NCBI RefSeq assembly: GCF_000576635.1
Contig: NZ_AVFL01000012.1
Location: 62,001-126,000, forward strand
Reading direction: 5' to 3'
DNA length: 64,000 nucleotides
From: Skermanella stibiiresistens SB22
GTDB taxonomy: Bacteria; Pseudomonadota; Alphaproteobacteria; Azospirillales; Azospirillaceae
The position numbers and the translations under genes are program-made. Below the pieces are notes generated by a model that had not been told where the DNA came from, did not search any database, and saw only the letters and a program-made list of their open reading frames with translations. Positions 1 through 9,319 of the stretch are shown here, in pieces (position 1 is the first letter of the stretch; every line of letters begins with the position of its first letter).

Positions 1-1
1 C

Positions 2-901
2 GCCGCCGTCTGGCTGGCGCTGGTGCTGGTGGTCGGCGAGGTCGAGCGCGGCGATGTCGAGGGGCCGATGGCGGCCTTGGTCGTCTTCGTGGTGATGGCG
101 GTGTTCGAGGCGGTGGCCCCGTTGCCGCTGGCCTACCAATACCTGGGACGAACCCGCGCCGCCGCGCGCCGCCTGCTGGAGATCGCCGAGACGGTCCCCC
201 AGGTGCGCGACCCGGCGACGCCCGTGGCGCCGCCGACCGAGTTCACGCTGCGGTTCGAGGATGTCGATTTCGGACACGGCGGCAATCCCGTCCTGAGCGA
301 CCTTGACCTGGAACTACCCCAAGGCCGGACGACGGTGCTGCTGGGCCCGAGCGGTGTCGGCAAATCGACCATCGCCAACTTGGCGCTGCGCCTGATCGAT
401 CCCGATGCCGGCCGCGTCACGCTGGGCGGCGTCGACCTGCGTGACCTCCGGCAGGAGGACTTGCACGCGCTGATGGCCCACGTCAGCCAGGGAACCCATC
501 TGTTCGCCGCCGATATCCGTGAAAACCTGCTGATGGGCAGGCGGGACGCCAGCAACGACGATCTATGGGACGCGCTGGAGGTCGTGCGGATGGCCGATTT
601 CGTCGAGGGTCTGCCCGACGGTATCCTGACTTGGTCCGGCGAGAACGGCGTGCTGCTGTCCGGAGGTCAGGCCCGGCGCGTGGCCCTGGCGCGCGCCTTG
701 CTGAAGAACGCGCCAGTCCTGGTGCTGGACGAGCCAACCGAAGGGCTGGACGCCGCGACCGAGGCGGCCCTGATGCGGGAGTTGCGGCCGCGCTTGGCGG
801 GCCGCACCGTGCTGCTGATCACCCACCGGGAGTCGATGCTCGCCGACACCGACATCGTGTGGCGGATGGCCGAGGGCCCCGTTTTGTCCGCGCGATCATG
901 A
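2..901 (+). CDS. cydC: Thiol reductant ABC exporter subunit CydC, 3' part
   Basis: The gene is cut by the window edge and about 299 residues are visible. It starts inside the last membrane helices and continues into a complete ATPase domain with Walker A GPSGVGKST, signature LSGGQARRVALARAL and Walker B VLVLDEPTEGLD, followed by the H-loop LLITHRE. The linker before the ATPase (YLGRTRAAARRLLEI) is typical of CydC. CydDC exports glutathione and cysteine to the periplasm and is needed for cytochrome bd assembly. cydD and the cyd oxidase genes would lie to the left, outside the window. Another exporter-type ABC half-transporter is possible but less likely. Confidence 0.85.
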   Translation, partial: AAVWLALVLVVGEVERGDVEGPMAALVVFVVMAVFEAVAPLPLAYQYLGRTRAAARRLLEIAETVPQVRDPATPVAPPTEFTLRFEDVDFGHGGNPVLSDLDLELPQGRTTVLLGPSGVGKSTIANLALRLIDPDAGRVTLGGVDLRDLRQEDLHALMAHVSQGTHLFAADIRENLLMGRRDASNDDLWDALEVVRMADFVEGLPDGILTWSGENGVLLSGGQARRVALARALLKNAPVLVLDEPTEGLDAATEAALMRELRPRLAGRTVLLITHRESMLADTDIVWRMAEGPVLSARS

Positions 902-956
902 CCGGGTTCGGGTGTTGACACGGCCAAGCGCCGACATCCTTGGAGGAAACCGTCCC

Positions 957-2213
957 ATGCCCAAGCTTCGCCCCATCACACTCGCCGCCGCGGTCGCGCT
1001 GTCGACATCCGCCGGTCCCGTCCTCGCGGCCGATCAGGCCGCCGAGGATCTGTTGAAGCGGGCTGAGGCGGAGCGGTCGGACTATCTGGCGACTTTGGAG
1101 CAACTGGTCTCGATCGATACCGGCACCGGTCAGGAGGCCGGCATCTCCAAGGTTCAGGGCATGCTGGTGGACCGGCTGAAGGCTCTGGGAGCCGAGGTCC
1201 AGGTGACGCCGGCGGAGCCGTCGGTTGGGGGAAACATCGTCGGCACCTTGAAGGGCACGGGCGATGCCAAGTTCATGCTGATGATCCATTATGACACGGT
1301 GTTCGGTCCCGGCGCCGCCGCCCAGCGGCCGTTCAAGGTCGAGGGCGACCGGATCACCGGCCCCGGTGTCGCCGATGGCAAGGGCGGTGTCGCGATGGTG
1401 CTCCATTCGCTGAAGCTGCTGCGCGACCAGAACTTCGACCGCTACGGCACGATCACGGTGCTGTTCAATCCGGACGAGGAGATGGGATCGCGCGGGTCGC
1501 GGAGGATGATCGCCGATCTGGCCAAGTCGCAGGATTACGTCTTCTCCTATGAGCCGCCGGACAAGGATGCCGTCACGACCGCGACCAATGGCATCAACAC
1601 GGTCTTCCTGGATGTGAAGGGCAGGGCGTCGCATGCCGGTTCCGCTCCGGAGGAGGGGCGCAACGCCATCACGGAACTGGCGCACCAGTTGGTCCAACTG
1701 AAGGATCTCGGGGACCCAGCCAAGGGCACGACGGTCAACTGGACGATCGTCAAGGGGGGCGAGAAGCGCAACATCATCCCCGACGCCGCCTCCGCCGAGG
1801 GGGACATGCGCTATTCCGACCTGACCGAGACCGACCGCGTGCTGGCCGATGGCAAGCGGATCATTGGACAGACGCTGATCCCCGACACGGAAGTGGCGTT
1901 CCGCGTCGAGAAGGGCCGGCCGCCGCTGGCGCGGAACCTGGCATCACAGGAGTTGGCGGGCCTCGCCAAGGAGCGCTATGGCCGGATCGGGCGCGACTTG
2001 GGGTCGGTCGCCATGAGGTTCGGCACCGACGCGGGCTATGCGTATGTGCCGGATAGCCCCGAGCCGGCAATCCTCGAGACGATGGGCATCGTCGGTGCCG
2101 GGCTTCACTCTCCGGAGGAGTACGCGGAGCTTTCCAGCATCGCGCCGCGCCTATACCTCACCACCAGCCTGATCATGGATCTGTCGGAAAGCGCGCAATC
2201 GAAAAGTGATTGA
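957..2213 (+). CDS. Exported M20 family metallopeptidase (glutamate carboxypeptidase-like)
   Basis: The product has 418 residues. The ATG at 957 is chosen because GGAGGA lies 9 bases upstream; an upstream in-frame GTG at 912 lacks this. The protein begins with a signal peptide ending around VLA-AD at residues 23-26. The di-zinc M20 ligands are visible: HYD (H111, D113), the GVADGKGG aspartate (D140), PDEE (E174, E175) and a C-terminal histidine in GAGLHSPEE. The closest known family is carboxypeptidase G2, which removes C-terminal glutamate from folates and peptides in the periplasm; the substrate here is not determined. It follows cydC by about 55 bases but has its own ribosome site. Confidence 0.85.
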   Translation: MPKLRPITLAAAVALSTSAGPVLAADQAAEDLLKRAEAERSDYLATLEQLVSIDTGTGQEAGISKVQGMLVDRLKALGAEVQVTPAEPSVGGNIVGTLKGTGDAKFMLMIHYDTVFGPGAAAQRPFKVEGDRITGPGVADGKGGVAMVLHSLKLLRDQNFDRYGTITVLFNPDEEMGSRGSRRMIADLAKSQDYVFSYEPPDKDAVTTATNGINTVFLDVKGRASHAGSAPEEGRNAITELAHQLVQLKDLGDPAKGTTVNWTIVKGGEKRNIIPDAASAEGDMRYSDLTETDRVLADGKRIIGQTLIPDTEVAFRVEKGRPPLARNLASQELAGLAKERYGRIGRDLGSVAMRFGTDAGYAYVPDSPEPAILETMGIVGAGLHSPEEYAELSSIAPRLYLTTSLIMDLSESAQSKSD

Positions 2214-2226
2214 GCCGAATACGCAT

Positions 2227-2245
2227 AGACCAAAAGTATAGGTCT
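2227..2245 (+). terminator. Short inverted repeat after the M20 peptidase gene
   Basis: AGACC and GGTCT form a 5-bp stem around a 9-base loop about 14 bases after the stop codon. There is no T run, so this is only a weak candidate 3' hairpin. Confidence 0.2.
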
Positions 2246-2343
2246 GGAGATTAACCTTAAGAGCCAATTAACCAGTTTTCCCGTATTCCCGTGGCGACGG
2301 CGGGCGGCAGGCGACCCGCTTCCTGGGTATCGCGAGGGTTCTG

Positions 2344-3573
2344 GTGAACAGCTTCAACACATGGGCGGCGTCCAGATGGGCGGCCTTCGCCATCGTCATG
2401 ACGGTTCTGCTGCCGCTTTCCGGCGCGCAGGCGCGCGATACCTTCGTCGCGACGTTGAGCGCCAACGGCGACAGCAGAACCTATGGTTACAAGAGCATCG
2501 AGGACGCGATCGACAGCGTGTCCGGCACCAGTCTGCGCGGCCTACTCCCAAGCTATACCGACACCTCTCCGGCGACCGCCGCCTTCGACCTGCGCGGCTT
2601 GAGGGCGACGATCACGTATCCGGGCGCCGGGACGGCTTTGGTGCTGAGGATTCCGGCCGCCGGCATCAACAGGACCTTCACGGGCGCCACCCGAGACGAG
2701 GCGCAGGACGCATTGTCCGATTATTTCAAGGGGCAGGGCGCCCAGGATGTCACCAAGATCCTCCAGGCCGCCGTGCGCGAGACCGGCATCGATCCGGTGG
2801 CCGGCAATCCGGACAGTCTGATGTCGCTGATGGGTGCCGCCGACTTCACGCGTGGGACCGACGCGCTCGGGCATTCCGGCGGCCAGGGATCGCCCAACCA
2901 GTTTGGCTTCTCGGTCGATGGTGGCTTGGGCAAGGCGCCCGGTGATTTCGACCAGGGCCGGATCTCCGGGACGCTGTCGTACCGGATGAATTTCGAGGAC
3001 ACCGACGCGGCCGTCTTGTTCGACCTGCCGGTCAACTGGGTCAGGACGGGCGATTCCGACTCACTGTCCGGTTCGCTGGGCGTCGGCATCCGGTTGCCCG
3101 TGACGGACTGGTGGTCGCTGACCCCCGGCATCCGCGCCGGCGTCGCCGGATCGATCGATTTGGGTGCCGCCGCCATCGTCTATGCCGGATCGCTGACCAG
3201 CGACATCCGCTGGGACTGGAACGGTTGGAAGTTCGGCCTGGGCAACATGGCTGGCGTCTACCGGGCGACCGGCGTCTCGGTTGGCGACTACGACGTCGAT
3301 TACGACCTGACCAACGTCCTGTTGCGGAATGGTTTGTCAGTGTCGAGGGACCTGACGGACGGACCGAGCCCGATCCAAGCGACGGCATCGATCGTCGACA
3401 GCCACTATCTCGGCGACGATCTGTTCGTCGAGCATTTCGACGAGGTGTCGCTCAGCCTCTCGAAGCGGGGCGACGGTGGGCGCTTCCAGTTCGACCGGAT
3501 CGAGCTGGGCGTGACCTATGGCTTCGGCGATGACTACAAGCGGGTGATGGGGAATTTGAAGCTGCGGTTCTAG
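2344..3573 (+). CDS. Predicted outer-membrane or autotransporter-like protein
   Basis: This 409-residue protein is not assigned to a named family. It starts with GTG and has an N-terminal signal peptide ending near AQA at residues 29-31. The N-terminal third has no recognised fold. From about residue 180 to the end there are alternating hydrophobic and aromatic beta-type strands, such as GTLSYRMNFED and GVTYGFGDDY, and the chain ends in LKLRF. A terminal phenylalanine after an amphipathic strand is the usual BAM-targeting signal of outer-membrane beta-barrels. The likely location is therefore the outer membrane; function is unknown. It stands alone, with no obvious operon partner. Confidence 0.6.
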   Translation: MNSFNTWAASRWAAFAIVMTVLLPLSGAQARDTFVATLSANGDSRTYGYKSIEDAIDSVSGTSLRGLLPSYTDTSPATAAFDLRGLRATITYPGAGTALVLRIPAAGINRTFTGATRDEAQDALSDYFKGQGAQDVTKILQAAVRETGIDPVAGNPDSLMSLMGAADFTRGTDALGHSGGQGSPNQFGFSVDGGLGKAPGDFDQGRISGTLSYRMNFEDTDAAVLFDLPVNWVRTGDSDSLSGSLGVGIRLPVTDWWSLTPGIRAGVAGSIDLGAAAIVYAGSLTSDIRWDWNGWKFGLGNMAGVYRATGVSVGDYDVDYDLTNVLLRNGLSVSRDLTDGPSPIQATASIVDSHYLGDDLFVEHFDEVSLSLSKRGDGGRFQFDRIELGVTYGFGDDYKRVMGNLKLRF

Positions 3574-3598
3574 CCGCCGCTGTGGGCCGGTGACAGCC

Positions 3599-4024
3599 TC
3601 AGTGCCGTGTCGGCCGGCACAGCGCCGTGCGGATCAGGTCGACCAGGCTTTCATCCTCGAACGGCTTTTCGATGAAGGCGAGCACACCGGCCTCCAGGGC
3701 GCGCGCCTTGGTCGCGGGGTCGCCCCGGCCGGTGATCAGGATGACCGGCATGTCGTCCAAACTACCGCCGTGGATTTCCATGAACTCCAAGCCGCTCATG
3801 ACCGGCAGATGCAGGTCGAGCACGAGGCATCCGCCCTCTTCGGTCCTGAAGTTCTCCAGGAACTCGGGGCAGGAGGAATAATCCTCGACCGCCATGCTGT
3901 AGGACTCCAGCAGGGTCCTTAGCGAATCGCGGACGGGTTCGTCGTCGTCGACCAAAAAAACCGTCCGATTGAATTCCGCACCCACGCGTGCCTCCCGCAG
4001 TCCCGCCGTGAGCCTTGGAGCCAT
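3599..4024 (-). CDS. Single-domain response regulator (receiver only)
   Basis: The product has 141 residues and consists only of a FixJ-type receiver: acidic pocket VDDDE (D26-D28), phospho-acceptor D70 in CLVLDLHLP, T98 in LITGR and K120 in FIEKPF. No output domain follows, and the chain ends about 20 residues after the lysine. Such proteins act by protein contact or phosphate buffering in two-component networks. It lies 129 bases downstream of fixJ in the same direction and may take phosphate from FixL, which is an inference from position. Confidence 0.85.
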   Translation of the reverse strand: MAPRLTAGLREARVGAEFNRTVFLVDDDEPVRDSLRTLLESYSMAVEDYSSCPEFLENFRTEEGGCLVLDLHLPVMSGLEFMEIHGGSLDDMPVILITGRGDPATKARALEAGVLAFIEKPFEDESLVDLIRTALCRPTRH

Positions 4025-4078
4025 CGGCGGGTATCGCTCCTGATCGGAGTGGAAGGTAAGCCCGGTGGTGGCGGCGTT

Positions 4079-4100
4079 AAATACGCAATACCCCTTAGTG
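4079..4100 (-). promoter_or_regulatory. Possible regulator box upstream of the receiver-only gene
   Basis: Read on the minus strand the element is CACTAAGGGGTATTGCGTA. It sits 55-76 bases before the start codon at 4024, a distance at which FixJ-family regulators often bind. The assignment rests only on position and an unusual AT-rich patch, so it is tentative. Confidence 0.2.
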
Positions 4101-4153
4101 GCGGCGATTTATCCCGCGCGGCCGGCGGGAAGCCGGGGTGGCACTCCGGCTGG

Positions 4154-4774
4154 TCATGGCGGCGGCGCCACTCCCGCCTCCAGCGCCATGCGGACCAGTT
4201 GGGACAGGCTGCGGGCCTGCATCTTCTCCATCACCCGCGCCCTGTGGATCTCCACCGTGCGGGGGCTGATGTCCAGGTCGAAGGCGATGACCTTGTTGGC
4301 GCGGCCGGCGACCAATCCGTCCAGCACCTCGCGCTCGCGCGGAGTCAACTGGGCGATGCGTTGCGCGGCTTCCGAAGTGGCGGGGGATCCGAGCTTGAGC
4401 GCGCGGCGCACCGTTTCGATGATGATCTCGTCGTCGAATGGCTTCTCGATGAAATCGACCGCTCCCGCCTTCATGGCCCGGACCGCCAGGGGTACGTCGG
4501 CATGGCCCGTCATGACGATGACGGGAAGCTGGTGGTTGCCGGCGCTCAGGCTTTCCTTGACCCGGATGCCGTCCATCTCCGGCATCCGAACGTCGACCAG
4601 CAGGCATCCCGCGCGTGACGGCGCCGACGAGGCGAGGAATTCCAGCGGCGACGCGAAGGCCTCGACCGTCAAACCCGCGGACTCCAGCAATATCTGAAGT
4701 GAGTCCCGGACGGCATCGTCGTCATCGACGATGAAGACGGTTTCTCCAGTGGCGTTCTCAGACGGCATTTTCAC
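4154..4774 (-). CDS. fixJ: FixJ-family response regulator
   Basis: The 206-residue protein has a receiver domain (acidic residues at 17-20, phospho-acceptor D61 in [13 protein letters not shown]111 in FIEKPF) and a C-terminal LuxR/NarL helix-turn-helix ([15 protein letters not shown] onwards, residues about 143-205). FixJ proteins dimerise on phosphorylation and activate genes for low-oxygen metabolism such as fixK. Its start overlaps the end of the kinase gene by 17 bases, which supports translational coupling and pairing. The target genes cannot be read from this window. Confidence 0.9.
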   Translation of the reverse strand: MKMPSENATGETVFIVDDDDAVRDSLQILLESAGLTVEAFASPLEFLASSAPSRAGCLLVDVRMPEMDGIRVKESLSAGNHQLPVIVMTGHADVPLAVRAMKAGAVDFIEKPFDDEIIIETVRRALKLGSPATSEAAQRIAQLTPREREVLDGLVAGRANKVIAFDLDISPRTVEIHRARVMEKMQARSLSQLVRMALEAGVAPPP

Positions 4775-6284
4775 TCTCTGGGCGGGCGGCCTCCACCGTG
4801 AAGTGGAAGGTGACGCCGCCGTCGGGATTGGGGGTGGCCCAAAGCCGCCCGCCGTGGGCGTCGATGATCGACCGGCAGATCGACAGACCCAGCCCCATGC
4901 CCTTGGCCTTCGTCGTCACGAAAGGCTGGAACAGGTTGGCCGCGACCACGGGCGCCAGACCGGGACCGGTGTCGGACACCCTGACTTCCACCAGATCCTC
5001 ATGGGGTGAAACCGTGGCGATGGTCAAGGTGCGGACGGGGCTTTGGCCGAGTGCCTCCATGGCGTTGCGGACGAGGTTGAGGACCACCTGCTGGATCTGG
5101 ATCTTGTCGATCCAGACGGCGGGCGACTCCGGGGCCAGATCGAAATTCACCCGGATATTCTCCTGCTTGGCGCCGACCAGCGCAAGGGCGCTGGCTTCCT
5201 CGATCACCTTGTTGATCGGCTCGGCGGTGCGGTCGGTCTGACCCTTCTCGATGAAGTCGCGCATCCGCCGGATGATCTGGCCGGCGCGGGTCGCCTGGGC
5301 CACCGCCTTGTCCATGGTGTCCAGCACCTTGGCGCTGGGCTTGTGCTCCGCCGAGTCCATCATGCGGCGGCATGCCTTGACGTAGTTGGAGATGGCGGTC
5401 AATGGCTGGTTCAGTTCGTGCGCCAGGGTGGACGACATCTGGCCCATGGCGCTGAAGCGGGAGACGTGCAGCAGTTCCGATTGCAGGTCCTGGAGCCGCT
5501 TCTCCGCGTGCTGGTGCTCGGTCAGGTCGCGGACGAACCCGGTGAACAGCTTGCGGCCGCCGAGATTGACCTCGCCCACCGCCAAGTCCATCGGAAAGGT
5601 CGAACCGTCCGCCCGCTGGCCGACGACCACCCGGCCGATGCCGATGATCCGCTTCTCCCCCGTCGCATGGTAGTGATCGAGATAGCCGTCATGGGCGGCG
5701 CGGTACGGCGCGGGCATCAGCATGCTGACGTTTTGGCCCACGACATCGGCCGAGGCGTGGCCGAATAGGCGCTCCGCCGCGGGGCTGAACGATTCGATGA
5801 CGCCGCGTCCGTCGATCACGATGATGGCGTCGGGCACCGTCTCCAGGATGGAGGTCAGGCGGGCCTTCCGCTCCAACAGGTCGGTCTCGTGGCGTTTCCG
5901 CTCGGTCATGTCGCGGATGATGCCGATGAAGACGCGGTCGTCATCCACTCCGGCCTCGCCGACCGACAATTCCATTGGAAAGATCGAACCGTCCTTGCGG
6001 CGGCCATGGACCTCGCGCCCGATGCCGATGATCTTCCGGTGGCCCGTCTCACGGTAGTTGTTCAGATAGCCGTCATGCTCCTCCCGGTAGGGGGTGGGCA
6101 TCAGCATCCTGACATTCTGGCCGATCACCTCGTTCGAGTCGTAGCCGAAGAGGCGCAGGCATGCGGGATTGCAGGTCTGGATCCCGCCGAACCTGTCGAT
6201 GATCACGATGCCGTCGGGGGCGGTTTCGATCAGGGTGCGTAGCTTCAGTTCGTCCGCCGCCGGCGTTGGGGTTTGCGTGTCCAC
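4758..6284 (-). CDS. fixL: FixL-like PAS-PAS sensor histidine kinase
   Basis: The 508-residue soluble kinase has two PAS domains (about 12-128 and 140-256), a HisKA helix with H289 in [11 protein letters not shown] and an HATPase domain to about residue 500. It has no transmembrane helix. Both PAS domains show the FixL haem signature: H70 with R90 and H198 with R218. The 20-residue spacing equals that of H200 and R220 in Bradyrhizobium FixL. In FixL, oxygen binding to haem turns the kinase off, so this protein probably signals low oxygen to the adjacent FixJ. Canonical FixL uses only one haem PAS; two potential haem sites are unusual. Confidence 0.88.
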   Translation of the reverse strand: MDTQTPTPAADELKLRTLIETAPDGIVIIDRFGGIQTCNPACLRLFGYDSNEVIGQNVRMLMPTPYREEHDGYLNNYRETGHRKIIGIGREVHGRRKDGSIFPMELSVGEAGVDDDRVFIGIIRDMTERKRHETDLLERKARLTSILETVPDAIIVIDGRGVIESFSPAAERLFGHASADVVGQNVSMLMPAPYRAAHDGYLDHYHATGEKRIIGIGRVVVGQRADGSTFPMDLAVGEVNLGGRKLFTGFVRDLTEHQHAEKRLQDLQSELLHVSRFSAMGQMSSTLAHELNQPLTAISNYVKACRRMMDSAEHKPSAKVLDTMDKAVAQATRAGQIIRRMRDFIEKGQTDRTAEPINKVIEEASALALVGAKQENIRVNFDLAPESPAVWIDKIQIQQVVLNLVRNAMEALGQSPVRTLTIATVSPHEDLVEVRVSDTGPGLAPVVAANLFQPFVTTKAKGMGLGLSICRSIIDAHGGRLWATPNPDGGVTFHFTVEAARPESENAV

Positions 6285-6380
6285 GTGATGCGTGCTCCGC
6301 CTGACAAGCTCGATCGAAGCCTATCAGAAAAGCTGGACGGATTAGTCTAGCCAACTGTCCAATGCGCTGAAAACCATCTT

Positions 6381-6396
6381 CCATCGGGAACGATGG
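6381..6396. repeat. Short palindrome between fixL and the TRAP operon
   Basis: CCATC, a 6-base spacer and GATGG form a perfect 5-bp inverted repeat in the 204-base divergent region. It could be an operator for either side, but no known regulator box was matched. Confidence 0.2.
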
Positions 6397-6488
6397 CAAT
6401 TGAACTTTTCCGCTCGGCTGCTAAACCTTGTGGGCAAGATTCGGACGATGAAGCCGCGATCGACAACGATATGGGAGGCTCGACAAAC

Positions 6489-7469
6489 ATGAAGATGACA
6501 CGCTGGGTATCCACGGCGATGGCTCTGGCGCTCGCCAGCCTGCTGCCTTCGGCCAACCCGACCTTGGCGGCGACGACGCTCCAGATGGGCCACCCGACGG
6601 CGTCCAACTCCCATTATGGGGTGGCCAGCGCGACGTTGGCCGAGGAATTGGCTCGGCGCAGCAACGGCAAGTTCAAGCTCGTCATCACGCCGAACGGCGC
6701 CGAGCGCGAGATGGTCGAGAGCGCGCAGATCGGCACGCTGGATCTGCTGGTGACCTCGACAGGCCCGGTCGGCAACTTCGTGCCGGAGGTGGCGATCGTC
6801 GACATCCCCTTCCTGTTCAAGGATTACACCCACGCCCGCGCGGTGCTGGACGGCCCGGTCGGCCAGGACATGCTCAAGCTGTTCCCGGACAAGGGGCTGG
6901 TGGCGCTGGCCTGGGGCGAGAACGGCTTCCGCCACATCACCAACAGCAAGCACGCGATCAACACGCCGGCGGACGCCAAGGGGCTGAAGGTCCGCACGAT
7001 GGAGAACCAGGTCCACATGACCGCCTTCCGGCAGCTCGGCGTGCTGCCGACCCCGATGGCGTTCACGGAGGTCTTCACCGCCCTCCAGCAGGGAACCGTC
7101 GATGGTCAGGAGAATCCGATCCCGGTCATCACGGCGTCGAAATTCGCCCAGGTTCAGAAATATCTGACCCTGACGGGCCACGTCTATTCGCCGGCCCTGA
7201 TCCTGATGTCGAAGTCGACCTTCGACGGTTTGACCCCGGAGGAGCAGCAGATGTTCCGCGACTCGGCCATGGTCGCCGCCAAGGCGATGCGCGAGAAGGT
7301 CGCGGCCGTCGAGGCCACCGGCGTCGCCGAACTGCGCGCCGCCGGCATGGAGGTCATCACCGATGTCGACCGCTCGAAGTTCCAGGAGGCGCTTCAGCCG
7401 GCCTACGCCGAATACGCGAAGAAGTTCGGCAAGGAGAACATCGAACGCATCCGCGACTACGCGCCCTGA
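6489..7469 (+). CDS. dctP: TRAP transporter substrate-binding protein (DctP family)
   Basis: The 326-residue protein starts at the ATG at 6489, with GGGAGG 10 bases upstream. It has a signal peptide (residues 1 to about 28, ending TLAA) followed by a DctP fold. Family hallmarks are the arginine-containing GLKVRTMENQVH and the segment GTVDGQENPIPVI. It captures an organic anion in the periplasm and delivers it to the DctQM membrane unit encoded next. C4-dicarboxylates or related organic acids are the usual ligands; the actual ligand is not known. It is the first gene of a three-gene operon. Confidence 0.9.
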   Translation: MKMTRWVSTAMALALASLLPSANPTLAATTLQMGHPTASNSHYGVASATLAEELARRSNGKFKLVITPNGAEREMVESAQIGTLDLLVTSTGPVGNFVPEVAIVDIPFLFKDYTHARAVLDGPVGQDMLKLFPDKGLVALAWGENGFRHITNSKHAINTPADAKGLKVRTMENQVHMTAFRQLGVLPTPMAFTEVFTALQQGTVDGQENPIPVITASKFAQVQKYLTLTGHVYSPALILMSKSTFDGLTPEEQQMFRDSAMVAAKAMREKVAAVEATGVAELRAAGMEVITDVDRSKFQEALQPAYAEYAKKFGKENIERIRDYAP

Positions 7470-7481
7470 TCGCCAGCGTCC

Positions 7482-7991
7482 ATGATCCGGATTTTCCTGG
7501 CGATCGAAGGGGCGGTGAACCGGCTGATCGGTCATGCCGCCTCCATCTTCCTGGTGGTGGCGGCGGCGTCCGCCTTCTTCCAGGTCATCACCCGCTTCGT
7601 CTTCGAGCAACCCTCCACCTGGTCGGAGGCGCTGACCCGGACCTGTCTGATCTGGATGGTGTTCCTGGGCATCACCATCGCCTTCCGGCATGGCGCGCTG
7701 GTCGCGGTCGATCTGCTGTATCGATCGGTATCCGGAGCGTGGCGTGAAACGCTGCGCAAGTTCATCACGCTGAACAGCGTGGTCCTGCTGGGCGTCATAC
7801 TGTGGTTCGGCGTCGCCATGACGTGGCGGGTCCGATTCCAAACGCTGGCGGGGCTGGAGATTTCGATCGGCTGGGCCTACGCGGCCTTGCCGGTCGGCGC
7901 TTTCTTCTCCTTGCTGGCGGTGATCGCCCACTATTTGGATCACCGCGCCGCCGAACCTGGCAGCGTCGAACTCGAAGGGGCGGCTGGATGA
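7482..7991 (+). CDS. dctQ: TRAP transporter small membrane subunit (DctQ family)
   Basis: The 169-residue protein has four predicted membrane helices, at about residues 15-37, 50-68, 88-110 and 126-148. The motif WSEALTRTCLIWMVFLG, with W and E before helix two, is typical of DctQ. It supports assembly of the large permease DctM. The gene follows dctP by 12 bases and its stop overlaps the dctM start (ATGA), so the three are one operon. Confidence 0.9.
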   Translation: MIRIFLAIEGAVNRLIGHAASIFLVVAAASAFFQVITRFVFEQPSTWSEALTRTCLIWMVFLGITIAFRHGALVAVDLLYRSVSGAWRETLRKFITLNSVVLLGVILWFGVAMTWRVRFQTLAGLEISIGWAYAALPVGAFFSLLAVIAHYLDHRAAEPGSVELEGAAG

Positions 7992-9262
7992 GCACGGCCA
8001 TTCTTTTCGCCATGCTGGCGCTGTTCGCGCTCAGCGTGCCGATCGCCATCTCCATCGGGATCGCCAGCGTCGTCGGCATCGCGGGCTTCACCAACCTGCC
8101 GCTGCTGCTCGTGGCCCAGCAACTGTTCGTCTCGCTGGACCGCTATCCCTTGGCGGCGATCCCATTCTTCATCCTCGCCGGCAACCTGATGGAGGTCGGC
8201 GGCATCTCGTCCCGCCTGGTCGATTTCGCCAAGTCGATCATCGGCGGCGTCCAGGGCGGTCTCGCCTGCACTTGCGTACTGACCTGCATGATCTTCGCGG
8301 CGGTGTCCGGCTCCAGCGTCGCCACCACCTTCGCCATCGGCGCGATCCTGATCCCGGCCATGGTCAAGCACGGCTATCCGGCACCCTTCGCGGCAGCCCT
8401 GCAAGCCACCTCGGCGGAACTGGGCGTGATCATTCCGCCATCGATACCGATGATCCTCTACGCGGTGTCGGCCGAGGTCTCGATCGGCGAGCTGTTCATC
8501 GCCGGTATCGGTCCCGGCATCCTGATCGCCGCCGCCCTGATCGTGTTCGTCTATATCTGGTGCCGCATCAAGGGCTATGGACGGGACGACCAGGAGGGCA
8601 GGCTGCGTTTCACCGCCGCGGTCAAGCGGTCGGCATTGGCCTTGCTGATGCCGGTGGTGATCATCGGCGGCATCTATGGTGGCGTCTTCACCCCGACCGA
8701 GGCGTCGGTGGTCGCGGTGTTCTACGCTCTGGTTGTCGGGCTTGTCGTCTACCGGGAAATCACCCTCACCGACTTGCTCCCGATCCTCCGTAAGAGCGTG
8801 ATCTCCTCCGCGATCATCATGTTCATCATCGCCAACGCGGGTCTGTTCAGCTTCCTGATCAACCGGGCGGGCCTGCCGACCGCCGTCGGCGAATGGCTGG
8901 TGCAGTCGATCGATAGCCCCGTGATGTTCCTGCTGGCGGTCAACGCCTTCCTGTTCGTGCTCGGCATGTTCGTGGAAACCTCGGCCGCGATCATCGTGAT
9001 CGCCCCGATCCTGGCGCCCGTGGCGGTTCATTTCGGGATCGATCCGATCCATTTCGGATTGGTGATGGTCGTCAACCTGGCCATGGGCATGATCACGCCG
9101 CCGTTCGGCGTCAACCTGTTCGCGGCCTGCCAAGTGGCGAACATCCCGCTGGACAGGATCGTCAGGCCGCTGGGGCCGTTCGTGCTGGTGATCCTGACCT
9201 GCCTGATGATCATCACCTTCGTGCCGGAGATCTCGATGGTGTTCCGCGACCTGCTGTACTGA
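7988..9262 (+). CDS. dctM: TRAP transporter large permease (DctM family)
   Basis: The 424-residue protein has around twelve hydrophobic helices and the DctM hallmarks FFILAGNLMEVGGIS near residue 60, the conserved GSSVATTFAIG segment and MGMITPPFGVNLF near the C-terminus. It is the sodium-driven channel subunit that carries the substrate released by DctP across the inner membrane. The ATG at 7988 is chosen because it overlaps the dctQ stop by four bases; a longer open frame upstream lies inside dctQ and is not used. Confidence 0.92.
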   Translation: MSTAILFAMLALFALSVPIAISIGIASVVGIAGFTNLPLLLVAQQLFVSLDRYPLAAIPFFILAGNLMEVGGISSRLVDFAKSIIGGVQGGLACTCVLTCMIFAAVSGSSVATTFAIGAILIPAMVKHGYPAPFAAALQATSAELGVIIPPSIPMILYAVSAEVSIGELFIAGIGPGILIAAALIVFVYIWCRIKGYGRDDQEGRLRFTAAVKRSALALLMPVVIIGGIYGGVFTPTEASVVAVFYALVVGLVVYREITLTDLLPILRKSVISSAIIMFIIANAGLFSFLINRAGLPTAVGEWLVQSIDSPVMFLLAVNAFLFVLGMFVETSAAIIVIAPILAPVAVHFGIDPIHFGLVMVVNLAMGMITPPFGVNLFAACQVANIPLDRIVRPLGPFVLVILTCLMIITFVPEISMVFRDLLY

Positions 9263-9319
9263 GCCACCTCAAGATCGAGGGGGGCAGAACCTTCCGCCCG
9301 TGTCGCCCGTTGAGGAGGC

